This document shows positions 1-11,570 of a stretch of 64,000 nt of DNA, piece after piece. Made by a program: the position numbers and the translations under genes. The number at the start of each line of letters is the position of its first letter. Within the stretch, counting starts at the first letter, position 1. Source of the stretch: Adiantum capillus-veneris (lineage: Eukaryota > Streptophyta > Polypodiopsida > Polypodiales > Pteridaceae); contig CM043968.1 of NCBI GenBank assembly GCA_014529385.2, positions 131,064,018-131,128,017 on the forward strand. Reading direction: 5' to 3'. The notes under the pieces are model-generated. The model made no database searches. It was not told where the DNA came from and was given only the letters and a program-made list of their open reading frames with translations.

Positions 1-1107
1 AATTCAGCCTCTTCTCTTAAAAGACAGCATCATGGTGGTTGATTACTCAGCTTCAATTACCTTGTCTCTCAAGGAAGGTCAAGAGTGGAGAAAAAATGTA
101 CCGTCAAAGCTAGTGGACTGTCAACAAGCGTCAAAATTGGCCCTACTCAAGACACTTGGAGCATCAACCTTGTAAGAAATCCACCTTTTCTTACCTCTTA
201 AGAGTTTTTCTTCCTTATTTTTATCCTACATGGATACTCCCATTGTAAATATCCAATTCCATTTGTAAATTAATACTAATTCTACTAACACTAACCCACT
301 ATGAAAAGTCCTATCACCTCCATTTCTCTCCTCTCTCTTTCTCCACCACCTTCTTGATAATTCCAAGCAAAAGAAATTAGATAAATTGCTGAAAATGTAA
401 CCCAACCATGGTTAGAGGAGTAACCCTAGCCTTCAAAATTGCTATAAAAGGAGGGTGTAGCTAGCACAAAAGGGGGAGCCATAAGCAAGAGCACTATGCT
501 ATAGCTTGAGAAGCCAAGCTCAACCTCTCTAGAAGGAGCTCTTGAGTGGAAGCTCATTGTCTTATGCATGTGCATGTGTTGTAATAGGGGATTAGCAAGG
601 GAACTCTATGCCATTGTAAGAGAGAGAGTGATCATTCAATTGAGAGTAGGAAATCTATCATTTCTCCTACTAGTGTAAGCCCAACATTTGCTGAATCAAG
701 GAGGGTGGATTTGGACTAAGCTTGGATACTTTGTCTCCCTTCCAACGTGAAGTAATGGACAACAATGATGCGTAAGTGTCTTGGTGTTTTTTGTTAAGTT
801 CTTGATAGCTTGTCTCTGGTGTTGTGATCAATCTAGCCATAAATCCCACATACTGTAAGAGGGCGGCAGGGTGGAGAGGACTCCCCTGGCCTTAAGACAG
901 TGATTGGGGTGGCTTTTCTTGTGATGTGTTGTGGTGAAATTTACGCAAGCTATGTTGAACAAATACTAATCTCACTTTGATTTGTCATGACAGATTTGTA
1001 AGAAGGTATTAATGCAACAAGCACCCCCTCCCCCTTTCTCTCTCTTTCTTAAATATATAGTTGTGTTTGCTTGATCATTGCCGATACGTTTCAAAGAAGC
1101 CCGAGTA

Positions 1108-1171
<64 letters not shown>

Positions 1172-1344
1172 GCGTCCTAGTTCGCATCCAAAACTAGGTG
1201 GTGCCCCAAATTTGTGTAGGGTTAGGTTGCGGGTTTGTGTGTGTGTTTGTTGTTTTTTTCCAACCCCAGCCCAATTGAGCAGCATGGGAGCCTAGAAGAG
1301 TGCTTGGAGGCCACTCTCCTTGTTACCCGCCCCAGACCGCCTCA
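1..1344 (+). mobile_element. Family C LTR, partial (cut by window start)
   Basis: This is the reverse complement of the first 1.4 kb of the solo LTR at 34993-37671, ending in the same terminus (CCGCCTCA at 1337-1344). A third copy starts at 62520. The sense direction is inferred as plus, because family C shares a promoter-like module with the LTRs of element 2, whose orientation is known from its genes. The LTR end lies inside the second RNase H domain of element 1, which is on the opposite strand, so this LTR is probably a nested insertion and not the 3' LTR of element 1. The other end and any target duplication lie outside the window. Confidence 0.85.
1111..1169. repeat. (CT)n microsatellite inside family C LTR
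   Basis: About 29 CT units. The solo LTR copy carries only about 17 GA units at the matching place (35261-35294), so the tract has changed length since the copies split. Confidence 0.95.
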
Positions 1345-1837
1345 CTGTATACTCAGCCTCATTATTAGAATGTGAATCTAACAATTGGCCCAGCGAAAAT
1401 ACCTTTACCCCTTTGTCATCAAAGACCACTATGCCTGCAGCAGCAACTGCTTTCTTGGATGCTCGCTTGTAGGCTCTATCAAAGCAGAGAGAGTGTGCTC
1501 CTTCTACCATCGGTGGTATTGGAAGTAATCGAATTTCTTTCCCTTTAGATTGCTTCTCCTTCCTCTCAAAGCCTTGGTAGGTCATGAGTCCTCCCAATAT
1601 TGCCCTTGTCAGGCTTTCCACTTGTACTGTGTAGTCAAATTCTTGCAGATGAACTAGCCAGTTAGTAATCCTAGCAGACACATCCATGTGTTGTACAACA
1701 TAGGGAAACATCTCATATGTGGTTAGAATCACAAATTTCTTAGGCAGCAAATATGACCTAAACTTTGTAGTTGCAAATCTAAGAGTTAGGACTAAGTGTT
1801 CCACATGGGTGAAACCTTTCTCTACTGCTGTCATCAT
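1345..1837 (-). pseudogene. Element 1 RNase H region (end of first, start of second)
   Basis: The segment reads through the end of a Ty3-type RNase H (HVEHLVL, FATTKFRSYLL) and into a second RNase H starting near FDRAYK and reaching NNEAEY. It then runs into the LTR at 1344. Element 2 has the same two-domain order with FDGAYK and NNEAEYVAL. Dual RNase H is a known hallmark of the Tat lineage. The second domain is truncated before its later catalytic residues, so it cannot be active. Confidence 0.75.
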
Positions 1838-2773
1838 TCAACTAGAGAAGTAGATTGGCCTCATGAAAGATGTCGTTGTATCCTTTTGGAGTAGCACAGC
1901 CCCCAATGAGTCATCACCCACACTTGAGGTGACATAGAACTTTTCATCCCACTTGGGTGGTGAGATAGTTGGCAGGGTTGCTAAGAACTCTTTTACCTTG
2001 TTGTAGTGATGTTCGCTTTCCTCGTCCCAAGTGAAAGTTGATTTTTGAGTGAGCTGTTGCAGTGGTAGAACAAATTGTGATAGTAGATGTATTAATCTAC
2101 TCAAGTACCTCACTTTTTGTAAAAAAGAGACCAGTTGACGTGCAGTTGTTGGTGAAGGTAGGGCTATGAGTGTAGCCACCTTACTTGCATCGGTGTTGAT
2201 ACCTTTTGCTGAAATTTCATGGCCTAGTAGAATGACTTTACTCTCCACAATGTGGCATTTATCCACATTTAATTGCCCGCCTAGGCTTTGAAGCTTGGCC
2301 AAACCTTCAGTTACCTTTTCTAAGTGTGAAATGCGAGAGCTATATATACAAAAATCATCAATGAACACTCTTATGGATGTTCCAAAGAACAATTGAAAGA
2401 CATATGTGACATATCTTTGGAATGTGGCAGGTGCATTTGTGAGACCAAATGGCATAATTCTATATGCAAAACAACCCCATGGCGTGATAAAAGTGGTTTT
2501 TAGATGATCTTCCAAGTCTATGCGTTTTTGAAAATATCCAGAATAACCATGACACACGGTGTAGCATTCAAAACCTGCTACTTCATTCAAAATTTCATCC
2601 AAGAAAGGGAGAGGAAAGTGATCTCTTTTTGTAGCTGCATTTAGTGGTTTGTAGTCAATGCAGACCCTCCACTTACCATTCTTTTTAGGTGTCACTACTA
2701 CGAGTGACACCCACTCTGAGTTTTCTACAGGATAGATGAACCCTCCTTCCAGTAGCTTCCTTACCTCGGTCAA
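1838..2773 (-). pseudogene. Element 1 reverse transcriptase
   Basis: Reverse transcriptase of a Ty3-type polyprotein, which copies the element RNA into DNA in virus-like particles. Visible blocks are VVVTPKKNGKWRVCIDYKPLN, PFGLTNAPATFQRY and the catalytic FIDD box in VFIDDFCIYSS. The frame is open for 311 codons, and then the first RNase H begins with FYVTSSVGDDSLGAVLLQKD, which lacks the usual first catalytic Asp, as in element 2. The usual YSGYFQIS block has become YSGYFQKRID, and a stop separates the RT from the protease upstream. It belongs to one minus-strand gag-pol unit with its neighbours and is non-functional as it stands. Confidence 0.85.
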
Positions 2774-2800
2774 GAGTGCCTTTTCTTGTATGACCCCGAG

Positions 2801-3966
2801 TCATCGTAGCTTGTGCATCACTGGTTCTACCCCTTCCTTCAGCTTAATATGATGTTCCACCATTGTAATGCATGTAATTCTTTCATAGTTGTAAATGAAT
2901 AGGTCAAGAGAACCCATCAACATTTGCAAAAAAATATCTTTCTCCTCAAGTGTTAATTCCATGGAAAACATACCCTTCAACCTACCTTCTCCTAGGCCAG
3001 ATGATTTTCTCTCCTTTTCATTGCGTTGCCCTTCTGGTGACAGATTACCAGTTGTACTTACCCTTTGTGGATCCTTTATGATGATAACCATCACATCGAT
3101 GGAACTGTCACTTTCGTCGGTGGATGTGGTCTCCTCCTCAGAAGTGGAAGACTCGCTAGTGGTTTCATTTGTTGATGTTTCCAGATTCATTTGCTTCTGC
3201 TTGCCAGTCTTCATGCCGTAGTAGATTGTCTCCTCTTTCTTACCGGTCATACGTAGAAGGCCAGTGCCCCAGTCCTGTTTTTCCTTCATGGCCATCAACC
3301 ATGGCCTTCCCAAGATTAGTGGATAGCCCTCCCCCTTAGTAGGCATTACAAAAACATCTACCTCTACCTCAGTGTTGAAAGATTTTATCTTCACAGCACT
3401 TACCACACCTACACACTTTACTTTTGCATAGTTTTCCATCTTTACCTTGCATGGAGAAGGCCTATCAACCTCGAACCCTAACGGAAGCATCATAGCTTCG
3501 CTCATCACACAGATTTGTGCACCTCCATCAATGTAGGTATTTCCAATCCTCTTTCCTTTTATGTTGACGTCAATAGTTGGAAGGATGTCGTCCATGTTGC
3601 AACTTGAAATTGCTCCGGCTACCTTTGCTTTGGAGCATCTTGTACTTACCATTTTGTACCATTGCCGTCTCTTACCTTTGGTGCAAGATGTAGCAGCTAT
3701 GGCCATGTAATCTTTGGTCCTTGCTCTACCACATCCAATGTTAGATCATAGGGCTTAGAACTTTCCCCTAATTGGAAGTCGGTGATGCCCAATTTCCGTC
3801 GTGGCCCGGATGGCCTCTTGCTAGTCTCTCCTTTCATGCTTCTCTCATCATCAAATTGTGTAGCTTTTTCCCTCCTAGCTCTTTTCACAGTCATGGCTTC
3901 AAATGGTTCTAAAAAGGTTACCTTCTCCTTACCCTTGTCCCTCTCCTTTTCTCTGGGTGGATCCAC
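2801..3966 (-). pseudogene. Element 1 protease and linker
   Basis: Aspartic protease region, in two overlapping frames (3697-3966 and 2801-3706). The active-site block reads YIDGGAQICVMSE, with DGGA in place of the commoner D(S/T)GA; element 2 has the same DGGA, so this is a lineage feature and not damage. ILGRPWLMAM is the conserved block near the C-terminal end of the protease. A Ser/Thr/Glu-rich linker follows (about 3090-3200), then the region leading to RT. A frameshift near 3700 separates the upstream Lys/Glu-rich segment. Confidence 0.8.
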
Positions 3967-4004
3967 TACTACGGCTTTTTCTTTCTCCTCTAGCCTTATG
4001 ATGT

Positions 4005-4966
4005 TTACAGGGCAATTAGGTGGTGGTGCTGGTGGAAGAGGTGGAATGGATGCTTGTGATGGTGCCTGGGGTGGACGTAGAGTTTGTGTTCGTGGGGCTG
4101 GTTCTCAGGGTGGGGTTGTTCTTTCTCTAGGGGGTGACAGTTGGTTCCTCCTACCTTCTCATTATAGTTTTGTCGTGGTTTGGGACAGTAGTACATACCG
4201 TGACCATCTTCTCTGTAGTTGTAGCAGCGATACTCCCTGTTTTGTCACCGTGCTCTTCCTGGGTCTTGATCTCTTTCTTGATTCCTTCCTTGCTGTATCA
4301 AGTGGATAGAAAAATTTTGCAGCACCTGGTCAGTAATATGGGCCAACATATCTTGTTGGTGGTTGTTGTGGTTGTTGGTGGGCACAATGTTCCTGCTTCT
4401 ATTGAATCGGTTTCTTTGGCTTTCATTCGTAGCTTCTTGTCCTTAAGGCGAGAAATCTCAACCACTAACTCGTACGTAGTCAGGAATCTACCCTTCACCT
4501 TCTCCTTGCGAAGCGGCCATAAGCCATGCGTGAACCTGTCTTTCTTTAGGAAATCGGGTGCAGCTTCCCCCCTTGCTAGTGACTCAACCCTCCGTTCCCA
4601 CAAATCCACAAATTTGGACTCATAGGTGGCATATTCTAAAAGACCCTCTTGCTTCAAGTCTCTCAACTTGTCCCACAACTTCTCTGAAGTGGTACCTCCC
4701 CCAAAGTGCCTCTTAAAAGCAGTTTTTAGGGGCTCCCAGTAATCCTTGGTTGCTTGTGGAAGTGCATTGTACCATGATCTAGCTTGTAGCTTCATGAGAT
4801 TCTTAAAGATTCTAACCCGGGATTCATCTGTATCTTTGTTGCTCACTACACATGCTACTTCAAAGTCATCTAGGAAGTCTGTTACCAAATACTCCCCCTT
4901 CTTTCCTTTAAATGTTGTAAATGCTACACTTGCCATGATTACTGAGAGAGAGCTAGAAAGACACAT
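4005..4966 (-). pseudogene. Element 1 gag
   Basis: Gag capsid-like protein. It starts with the same peptide as the gag of element 2 (MCLSSSLSVIMASVAF) and continues with RSWYNALPQATKDYW, TSEKLWDKL, YESKFVDLW and FLKKDRF. The nucleocapsid zinc knuckle near 4190-4230 is damaged: the second Cys of the CCHC box is Tyr (CYNY in place of CYNC), compatible with a G-to-A change on the coding strand. A frameshift near 4298 separates the capsid part from the knuckle. Upstream (4974 onward) no homology to the element 2 leader is visible beyond the first 30 bases. Confidence 0.8.
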
Positions 4967-4973
4967 TGCTTAG

Positions 4974-5882
4974 CAGGCTGAGACCATCCTACACATACAA
5001 CACTCTGGGAGGCCAACTATACCACAATCAAGAACCTCACTGCTCTCAACTACACCACCTAGCCACATACACACATACGGAAGGTAACTCACCTAATCAT
5101 GCCAGATTCGTACGAAACTTAAGGAACACCATCCCCTCACTAGGATACACCTGTCCCTAAGCTTCTACACTTAAAACCCTCACTCTAAACCCATCTGCGG
5201 AAAACACGTAGGATGACAGAGCAGAATTTTGAAAGTGCCTGAAACTGAAATTTATGAGTACCTATGCGTAGCTTATGTCGCCACGATTCTATAGACTACT
5301 AGCACGCAGAAAACAGACATCGTTTGATACACTTACGGCCACAAATAGCTCGTAGATGCGTCAACGTGTGCGCTTCGCCTCGCGTGGAATGCTTGGCGTT
5401 GTCGCGTAGCGCTCCTCCAGCCTACAACAATGGTGCAGTCGGATCTCCAATGTGTTGAGCGAGTCGGGCGTAGCTAGAGGATAAAAATCACGCTCACTCT
5501 CTTTCTCTCTCACACACAGTAGACGGCAGCGCTAAAGTTTTGATTATGATTAAAGTCTCCCCTTACAAAATGACCTAGGTACCTTATATACTAAGGCTAC
5601 CTTAGGTTTAACCAAAAATGGGGTTGAAAGGGTCAAAAGGCTTTGTATTTACAATTTGGAAGTGCCATTGCACTCCGGCTTCTGAAACTAGAATAACTAC
5701 TCATTACAAATGACGTTTATAGCCATAATCTGCAGCATTTCATAACTCGCAAAAGATAAGACTTTGGTACGAAACTTGAGTTATGTTGTGTTGTTGACCC
5801 AGCGGTCAACATGCATCTTCACATATGCAACAAAAACCAAATTTTCTCATAGGTGTGCACATTTCATGTCTCTCTGTCTCTC
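4974..5882. other. No gene seen; possible 5' leader remains of element 1
   Basis: Unique sequence without a supported gene. It lies where the leader and 5' LTR of element 1 should be, but I could not match it to another LTR in the window. Confidence 0.4.
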
Positions 5883-6003
5883 GCACACACACGTACACAC
5901 ACACACACAAGCATTGAGAGTCACTAATAATTAGTTGTGCACTCTCACTTGATATGTTTTTTTTCTCCCATAAGCTGTATTTGACCTTTAAGAATGATAA
6001 AGG

Positions 6004-6005
<2 letters not shown>

Positions 6006-6055
<50 letters not shown>

Positions 6056-6071
6056 ACACACACACACACAC
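6006..6071. repeat. (CT)n then (CA)n compound microsatellite
   Basis: About 24 CT units followed by a short CA run. A smaller CA tract lies at 5883-5909 and a TA tract at about 6318-6344. The short reading frames here are by-products of the repeats. Confidence 0.95.
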
Positions 6072-6344
6072 CAACATATTCATGTCGATGTCAATTGTTT
6101 TCCTTTTTTTTTTGTTTTTGTTGTGAGTGTGTATATACGTGTGTGCATGTATGTGTGTATGACTGGTGTATATGGGTTGTGGGTATGTATGTAGTGCACG
6201 TATGTGTTGTGTTCTGTGTAGTGTGTATCATATATGGTAACCATGTGTAGTGCCGTGTGTGGGAACGAGAGAAAGAGGGGGGAGGAGGGTTTTTTTAATC
6301 AATTATGTGCATAATATATAGATATATATATATATATATATATA

Positions 6345-7065
6345 GTGTGTTTACTGTGCAAGGAAAACGGAGCGGCAAGAGGAGACAATGCTAGGGAAGG
6401 GGAAGGGGAGAGAGAGAGAGTGTGTGTGTGTGGTGAGTTTGTGTGTGAGTGATGGCCTTCGGTCCTGCAAACTGCGCCTACGGGCTGGTCCGAGCACAGA
6501 GAGCGAGAGAGCGAGTGCAGGGGTGTGAGGTGGTGAGGAAGGGAGAGGGTGTGTGTGGGTTGTGGAAGATAGAGAGAGAGGTAATCTCATGCGCCTACGG
6601 GCTGGTCCGAGAGGACGCGCAAGGGGGGGGAAAGATAGGGCTGCCTTCGGTCGTCTTTGAGCGAGGAAGGGGGGGATTACATGGGGTCAATGGTGGGGTA
6701 TGACGGGAAGGGAAGAGTGCATTATTATTGCTCCCCTTATGGGTTGTTCACACAGCAAGAGACAATCGAGGGAGAGGAAGAGAAGAGAGAGAAAGAAGGG
6801 GGGGTAGAGGTAGTGAGAGAGGGGAGAGATGGGGGGGTCGGGCTCGGCCCACCGGTGGAAAGAAAACAAGGGGGGGGGGGGGGGGGGGGGGAGGTGTGTG
6901 GGAGGCAAGGAAGGGGGGGGGGGGGGGGAATAAGAGAGAGAGTACGGATCATAATGAAAGAGACGGATATTTTGAAGAAAAAAATGGTGTCCACCATTCG
7001 TTTCCTAGAGCCTCAGTTCTCTTGCCAGGCTAGAGAGCGGTACGGATAACCCGACGTCAGTGGCA
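6345..7065. repeat. Purine-rich, low-complexity region with two poly-G runs
   Basis: Dense GA- and G-rich sequence with uninterrupted G runs at 6870-6891 (22 G) and 6913-6928 (16 G). A 20-base block (gcgcctacgggctggtccga) occurs at 6474 and again at 6590. No gene is supported. Confidence 0.8.
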
Positions 7066-7835
7066 TGAGAGAGAGAGAGAGAGTCACAAGGTCCACAAAG
7101 GGAAATCAAAGAGGGAGAGAGAAGGCAAGATCAAAGGCCTAGAGGGCATTCCCAAAGGGCAAGCTCACAAAGCAAGCGAGCGGCCGAGTCGGGCGGACAA
7201 AGGACAAAGGTGTGTGCACCATGCATGAGTTGCCAAAAATGAAGTGATCCAAATGTATGCAATATAAAGAGAATTCTAAATGGAGCTCAAAGTGGACTGT
7301 ACAAGCTAGAGATTTCACATATTTTTCTTTTTTGGGGTTTAGCTCCCCCTCTAAAAGGGTGTAAACGTGAATTTTGTGGGGCTTTTGCCAATGTGGCATT
7401 TTTGGGGAGCCATTGGGGCTTTCTGCCATAGAGACCTTTTGGCCTGTTGAAGTTTTTGTTGAGGTTTGTGCCGACAGGGAAGTGGTTATACAGGGTTGTG
7501 TATATGCAAAGGAAGCCAGCATTGCTATCTCTTGGCATCATTTCCCCTTCCCCCTTCTCTTCTCTGCTTGTGTGTGTGTGTTTCCAAGCGTGTCTCGACA
7601 TGTTTTCCCTATGAGGTTTTTCGTGCAAAGGGAGATAGAGAGAGGTTTTGTGTGTGTGGAAGGCTATGATTTGAGCAGGGACGAATGATTGGATCTATTT
7701 GGTGAGTTGCATGGACTGTGTGCATATGGTCGTGTGTAGGCGGTGGTTGCTTGCGGATAGTGTTGAGTTTTGAAGGTGGACTCTAGTGGATTGGGGCGCT
7801 ATGTATACCTTGGGATATAGTGAGGTATTGTGTTG
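7066..7835 (+). repeat. Left direct repeat (LTR-like) of element 4
   Basis: Aligns with 10186-10954 along its length, including the stretch at 7317-7345 (tttttggggtttagctcccc) and the CGTGCAAAGGGAGATAGA block near 7622. The right boundary is approximate. Confidence 0.65.
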
Positions 7836-7929
7836 TGTGTTGGGTGTGTTTCCCTTTTCCACTCTCCATCTTCGGGTGCCCCCATTGAGGAGGTGTCTAA
7901 TGCTCCAATTTGAGGTTGAAAGCGATGTT

Positions 7930-8430
7930 TGGTAGCCAACAAAGTGGTTGGTGATGGTCGAAATGTTCAATGGTCGAATGTGAAGCTGGCAAAGATAGTG
8001 GAGCTCGGTTTTGGCACCATATTTACGAGCGTTGAAGATCCCAAGGATTGGTTAGCAAATTTTGAGTTATGGCTGCTGTCTATGCATATGTTGACGGATG
8101 CAGCAAAGTTGCAGACGGTGCCGCTGATGGGAGGATGAGCCAAGTTTTGGTTTGATGGTTTAAAGAGCAGTTATCCAGGATCATGGCAAAGTCTACGAAG
8201 TCAGTTTTTGGAGCAGTTTCGAGAAGTGATTACTACAGAGGAAGCTAGTGCCAAGCTTAAGACGATACGCCAAGATGTGAGTAAGGATTTTTTCATTTTT
8301 CTTGAGTAGTTTGAAGCGTGCTGGAAGCAGTTAGAGGTTGCTACTGGGGTAAAAAGCAATCAATATCTAAAGCTCTCGAAGCTGCTAGAGTGATTTCAAC
8401 CGAGGATTAGAGAAAATGTGGAGATTCCGA
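7930..8430 (+). pseudogene. Retrotransposon gag fragment, element 4
   Basis: In one plus frame, interrupted by stops, the translation reads like a plant retrotransposon gag domain: EDPKDWLANFELWL, AAKLQTVPLMGG, AKFWFDGLKSSYPGSW, SLRSQFLEQF, then KLKTIRQDVS. The spacing of W, F and L residues fits the Retrotrans_gag family. In-frame stops follow LMGG (near 8137), lie in the FLE*FEACW segment (about 8307) and near 8390. It cannot make a full protein. It lies just inside the left direct repeat, in the position expected for gag. Confidence 0.7.
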
Positions 8431-9835
8431 TGCAGCAGACATGTCTAGTGGTAGATAAAGGAGAATCCCAGATAGTGGTCTTGCTTCCATTGAAGGTATG
8501 TGAGCTATGGTTGATGAATATGATGGTAGATACAACTATGTCGTGGTCAGTTCAGGAGATTCAGGGGTCTATGGTTGAGACCTCCAATTTATTTGGTTGG
8601 GAGGGAGGGTCAGACATGTGATGGATCTTGGTGTCAGGTACATGTTTTCTAGAGGGTGGTATGCTTGATGCTGCTTGGTATGGAGAGGATGATTGTTTGC
8701 TGAGGGATGCATGGAGAGTTGAAGCCAGGCTATGGGCAACTTATATACTTGATGGGCTATGTGCTCGGGTACATCACTATGGTGAGCAGTTACAGATGGG
8801 TGGAAGGCACCAATGATAGGTGTTTGATCTAGGAAGAAGCTATGTGATGCAAGGGGTGGGGAAACCCACTTGAAGGTTTGGCAATAGGCTGCAATAAGAC
8901 TATGTATATATGGTTTTGGTTTTCTCATAGTGTGTGCCAGGTTTTGCAGTTAGAAGTGGAATAAAGCTTGTCTTTGGTTGAGCATGAATGCTCGATAAGG
9001 GGGTGGGCAATGATGGTGCAACTAAAGTTGGTGGACTATAGAAGATGGCATGGGTAGGTATGTGTAGGCTAGCAGAAGCATGGAAAAGGGCTAGAGCAAC
9101 TGTAAAGATCATGGGCAAACAGGTAGCAACAAATATGTATGGCTGACGCGGTTGATAGGCCAAGAAAGGCTCCAAAAGGCTCTAATTTGAGGAGCACACG
9201 AAGGATATTCAAGGTGCAGTCTTTTGGCCTAGAAAAAGAGAGCTTGAAGTGTTGTAGGAGTAGGTCCAGACGGCTCATCAAACCGTGCTACGGAGCCCAA
9301 GATATTGAAGTTTGAAGGTGCAGTGCATTGCAAATTCTTGCCGGATAGGGTAGTTGGGGATAAGTGGCCCAAGTGGATGTCAGTGTATAGGCACATAGTG
9401 CTCAATTCATGGAGCCTACCCGTCTTTTCAGATCACAGATCAGAGTTACGAATTGCAAGTTATGGTTAGTTGAAGTTTTGTCGGGGGCTAGGTTGATGCC
9501 CACTTGACTGCATGGGAAGTCATGCCACCTGGCATTTTTTGGGGTTTTGACAGAGTTCAATAAGGTTATATGCAATGTATGGAGCTAGCAGGAGTTGATA
9601 TTCATCAAACTGAGCCCAGAGCAGAAAGTTGTAGCAGTAGGAAGATGGGGTGCAGTTGCTTGGAGTTGGTTGCAGATGACTGTTCATGTTTTTGCAGCCT
9701 CAGTTCGGGGTCTGGGGACAACTGGCAGGCAAGGGGGGTTTGCTAAAATTCTAAATGAACCTTTTTGAAGGCTTGGAAGGAGATCACAGGAGCACACCAC
9801 ATGGCGGGCAATAAGGCCATATGCGTGGTCAAGGC
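8431..9835. other. Internal region of element 4, no gene seen
   Basis: Degenerate sequence with only short interrupted frames on both strands. I see no RT or integrase motif here. Confidence 0.5.
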
Positions 9836-9975
9836 AAGGGATCTCAATGTATAAGGGCCAACAGGACCGCCACTTCTAGGCATCACTTGGGTGAGAGGAA
9901 CTCCCTTGGAGCTTGTGGATATGGTGGCCCGCTCAGGGCACTGTGTTGGTTGGTTGCACGCGGTGGCGTGAGGGG
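9836..9975. repeat. Left arm of a 140 bp inverted repeat
   Basis: Pairs with 10955-11095 in reverse complement (for example ggcatcacttgggtgagagg against cctctcacccaagtgatgcc). The right arm begins exactly where the right LTR-like repeat of element 4 ends. Confidence 0.75.
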
Positions 9976-10185
9976 ATCTACGCGGCGGTTTTGGTTGGCA
10001 CTGGCGATGACGACTGGTGGTAGTGCCCACTGGGTGGTGGTACAGGGATATGATGTGTCAACCTCGATAGTACCAATTTCTGCGCCCTCATGGGCCAAAT
10101 TTTTTTTGAGGAGAAGGGCTCCCCCCACTAGCGATATCACTAGTGCATAGGGAGGGGTCCCATGGCAAGCAATAGAAAGGTGGCG

Positions 10186-10954
10186 TGAGAGAGAGAGAGT
10201 CACAAGGGACACAAAGGGCAATCAAAGAGGGAGAGAGAAGGCGAGATCAAAGGCCTAGAGGGCATTCCCAAAGGACAAGCTCACAAAGCAAGCAGGCGTT
10301 TGAGTCGGGCGAACAAAGGACAAAGGTGTGTGCACCATGCAAGAATTTCCAAAAATGAAGTTAGCCAAATGTATGCAATGCAAAGAGAATTCTAAATGGA
10401 GCTCAAAGTGGACTGTACGAGCTAGAGAGCTCACATCTTTTTCTTTTTTTGGGTTTAGCTCCCCCTATAAAAGGGTGTAAACATGAATTTTGAGGGGCTT
10501 CTTCCAATGTGGCTTTTCTAGGGAGCCATTGGGGCTTTTTTCCATAAAGGCTTTTTGGCATGTTGAAGTTTTTGCCGACGTTCGTGCCCGCATGGAAGTG
10601 GTTGTATAGGGTTGTGTATATGCAAAGGAAGCCATCATTGCTATGATCTCTTGGCATCATTTCCCCTCCCCCCTTCTCTTCTCTGCTTGTGTGTGTGTGT
10701 GTGTTTCTGGGCGTGTGGCGGCGTGTGTGCCCCCCTGAGGTTTGCCGTGCAAAGGGAGATAGAAAGAGGCTGTGTGTGTGTGGCAAGGTGTGATTTGAGA
10801 AGAGTGAAATGATTGGATCTGTTTGGTGAGTTGTAAGATGTGTGTGCGTATGGTCATGTGCAAGTGGTGGTTTGCTTGTGGATAGTATTGAGTTTTGAAG
10901 GTGAGATCTAGTGGATTTGGGCACTGTGTATACACCCTGGGCTATGGTGAGGCA
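10186..10954 (+). repeat. Right direct repeat (LTR-like) of element 4
   Basis: Partner of 7066-7835. It carries the same GA-rich start, the CCTAGAGGGCATTCCCAAAG block and the GTGTGT run. Confidence 0.65.
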
Positions 10955-11095
10955 CCCTCACACCACCGCACACAACCAACACAACGCCTTGAGCGAGCCG
11001 CCATATCCACAAGCTCCAAGGAAGTTCCTCTCACCCAAGTGATGCCTACAAGTGGTGCTCCTCTTGGCCCTTATACACTACGATCCCCTACCTCG
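10955..11095. repeat. Right arm of the 140 bp inverted repeat
   Basis: Reverse complement of 9836-9975 with scattered changes. It could mark a foldback insertion or a rearranged second copy of the internal region. Confidence 0.75.
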
Positions 11096-11494
11096 ACCAG
11101 GGGATTTCTCATCATCGAGCAAAAAAAACTGAGTGAAGATAAATCCGAGCAAATTGATACAATATAAATAATGGTCAAAGACAAAATTTATGCCATGCAC
11201 ATTACTTTCACTACCACAGATCTGACAACTAATTGACAAAAAATGAGATTTTAGAACCATTATGAAAATTCAATACTCGAGACACAAGCAAAAGCTCTTC
11301 ATACTCAAAACATATATAATTCAATTCCATGCGGCATACCTCCTCTCAAAAGTAGCCCACCAAAAACTTGGCACCTAGATTTTGCAAAAAAGTAACCTTG
11401 TAAGATTACAACACTATCGGAGAACCTCCTAAAGCATAAACAACTCCACTTTTGTAAGCAAGAAAGAACAAGTTCCTAAAGCAAGCAAGAACAA

Positions 11495-11498
<4 letters not shown>
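11096..11498. other. No gene seen
   Basis: AT-rich sequence without supported features. Confidence 0.5.

Positions 11499-11568
<70 letters not shown>
11499..11568. repeat. (CT)n microsatellite
   Basis: About 35 uninterrupted CT units. Confidence 0.97.

Positions 11569-11570
<2 letters not shown>

Larger units (their letters stand above)
1345..4970 (-). mobile_element. Ty3 Tat-type element 1, degenerate
   Basis: Minus-strand remains of a Tat-type Ty3 retrotransposon closely related to element 2 at 25936-38594: gag, protease, reverse transcriptase, first RNase H and the start of the second. The order and many short peptide blocks match element 2. It is broken by frameshifts and stops, and it ends abruptly at 1344 where a family C LTR in opposite orientation begins. 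No integrase and no LTR of its own are visible in the window. Confidence 0.85.
7066..10954 (+). mobile_element. Short LTR-type element 4 with gag remnant
   Basis: Two direct repeats of about 770 bp (7066 to about 7835, and 10186 to about 10954), both starting TGAGAGAGAGA, flank about 2.35 kb of internal DNA. A decayed gag-like segment lies just inside the left repeat. The repeats are clearly diverged but easily aligned. No protease, RT or integrase is visible between them, so this is a deletion derivative or a naturally non-autonomous element. The right ends of the repeats are uncertain because no clear CA terminus was found. Confidence 0.65.

Noticed and set aside
3782-4309. Plus-strand frame opposite element 1 gag-protease
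   Set aside because: Antisense shadow of the Tat polyprotein; no independent support.
1345-4970. Family C LTR at 1-1344 as the 3' LTR of element 1
   Set aside because: Inferred sense of family C is opposite to element 1, and the junction lies inside RNase H without a polypurine tract.
6449-7049. Gly/Arg-rich and Pro-rich frames
   Set aside because: Caused by purine-rich low complexity and poly-G runs.
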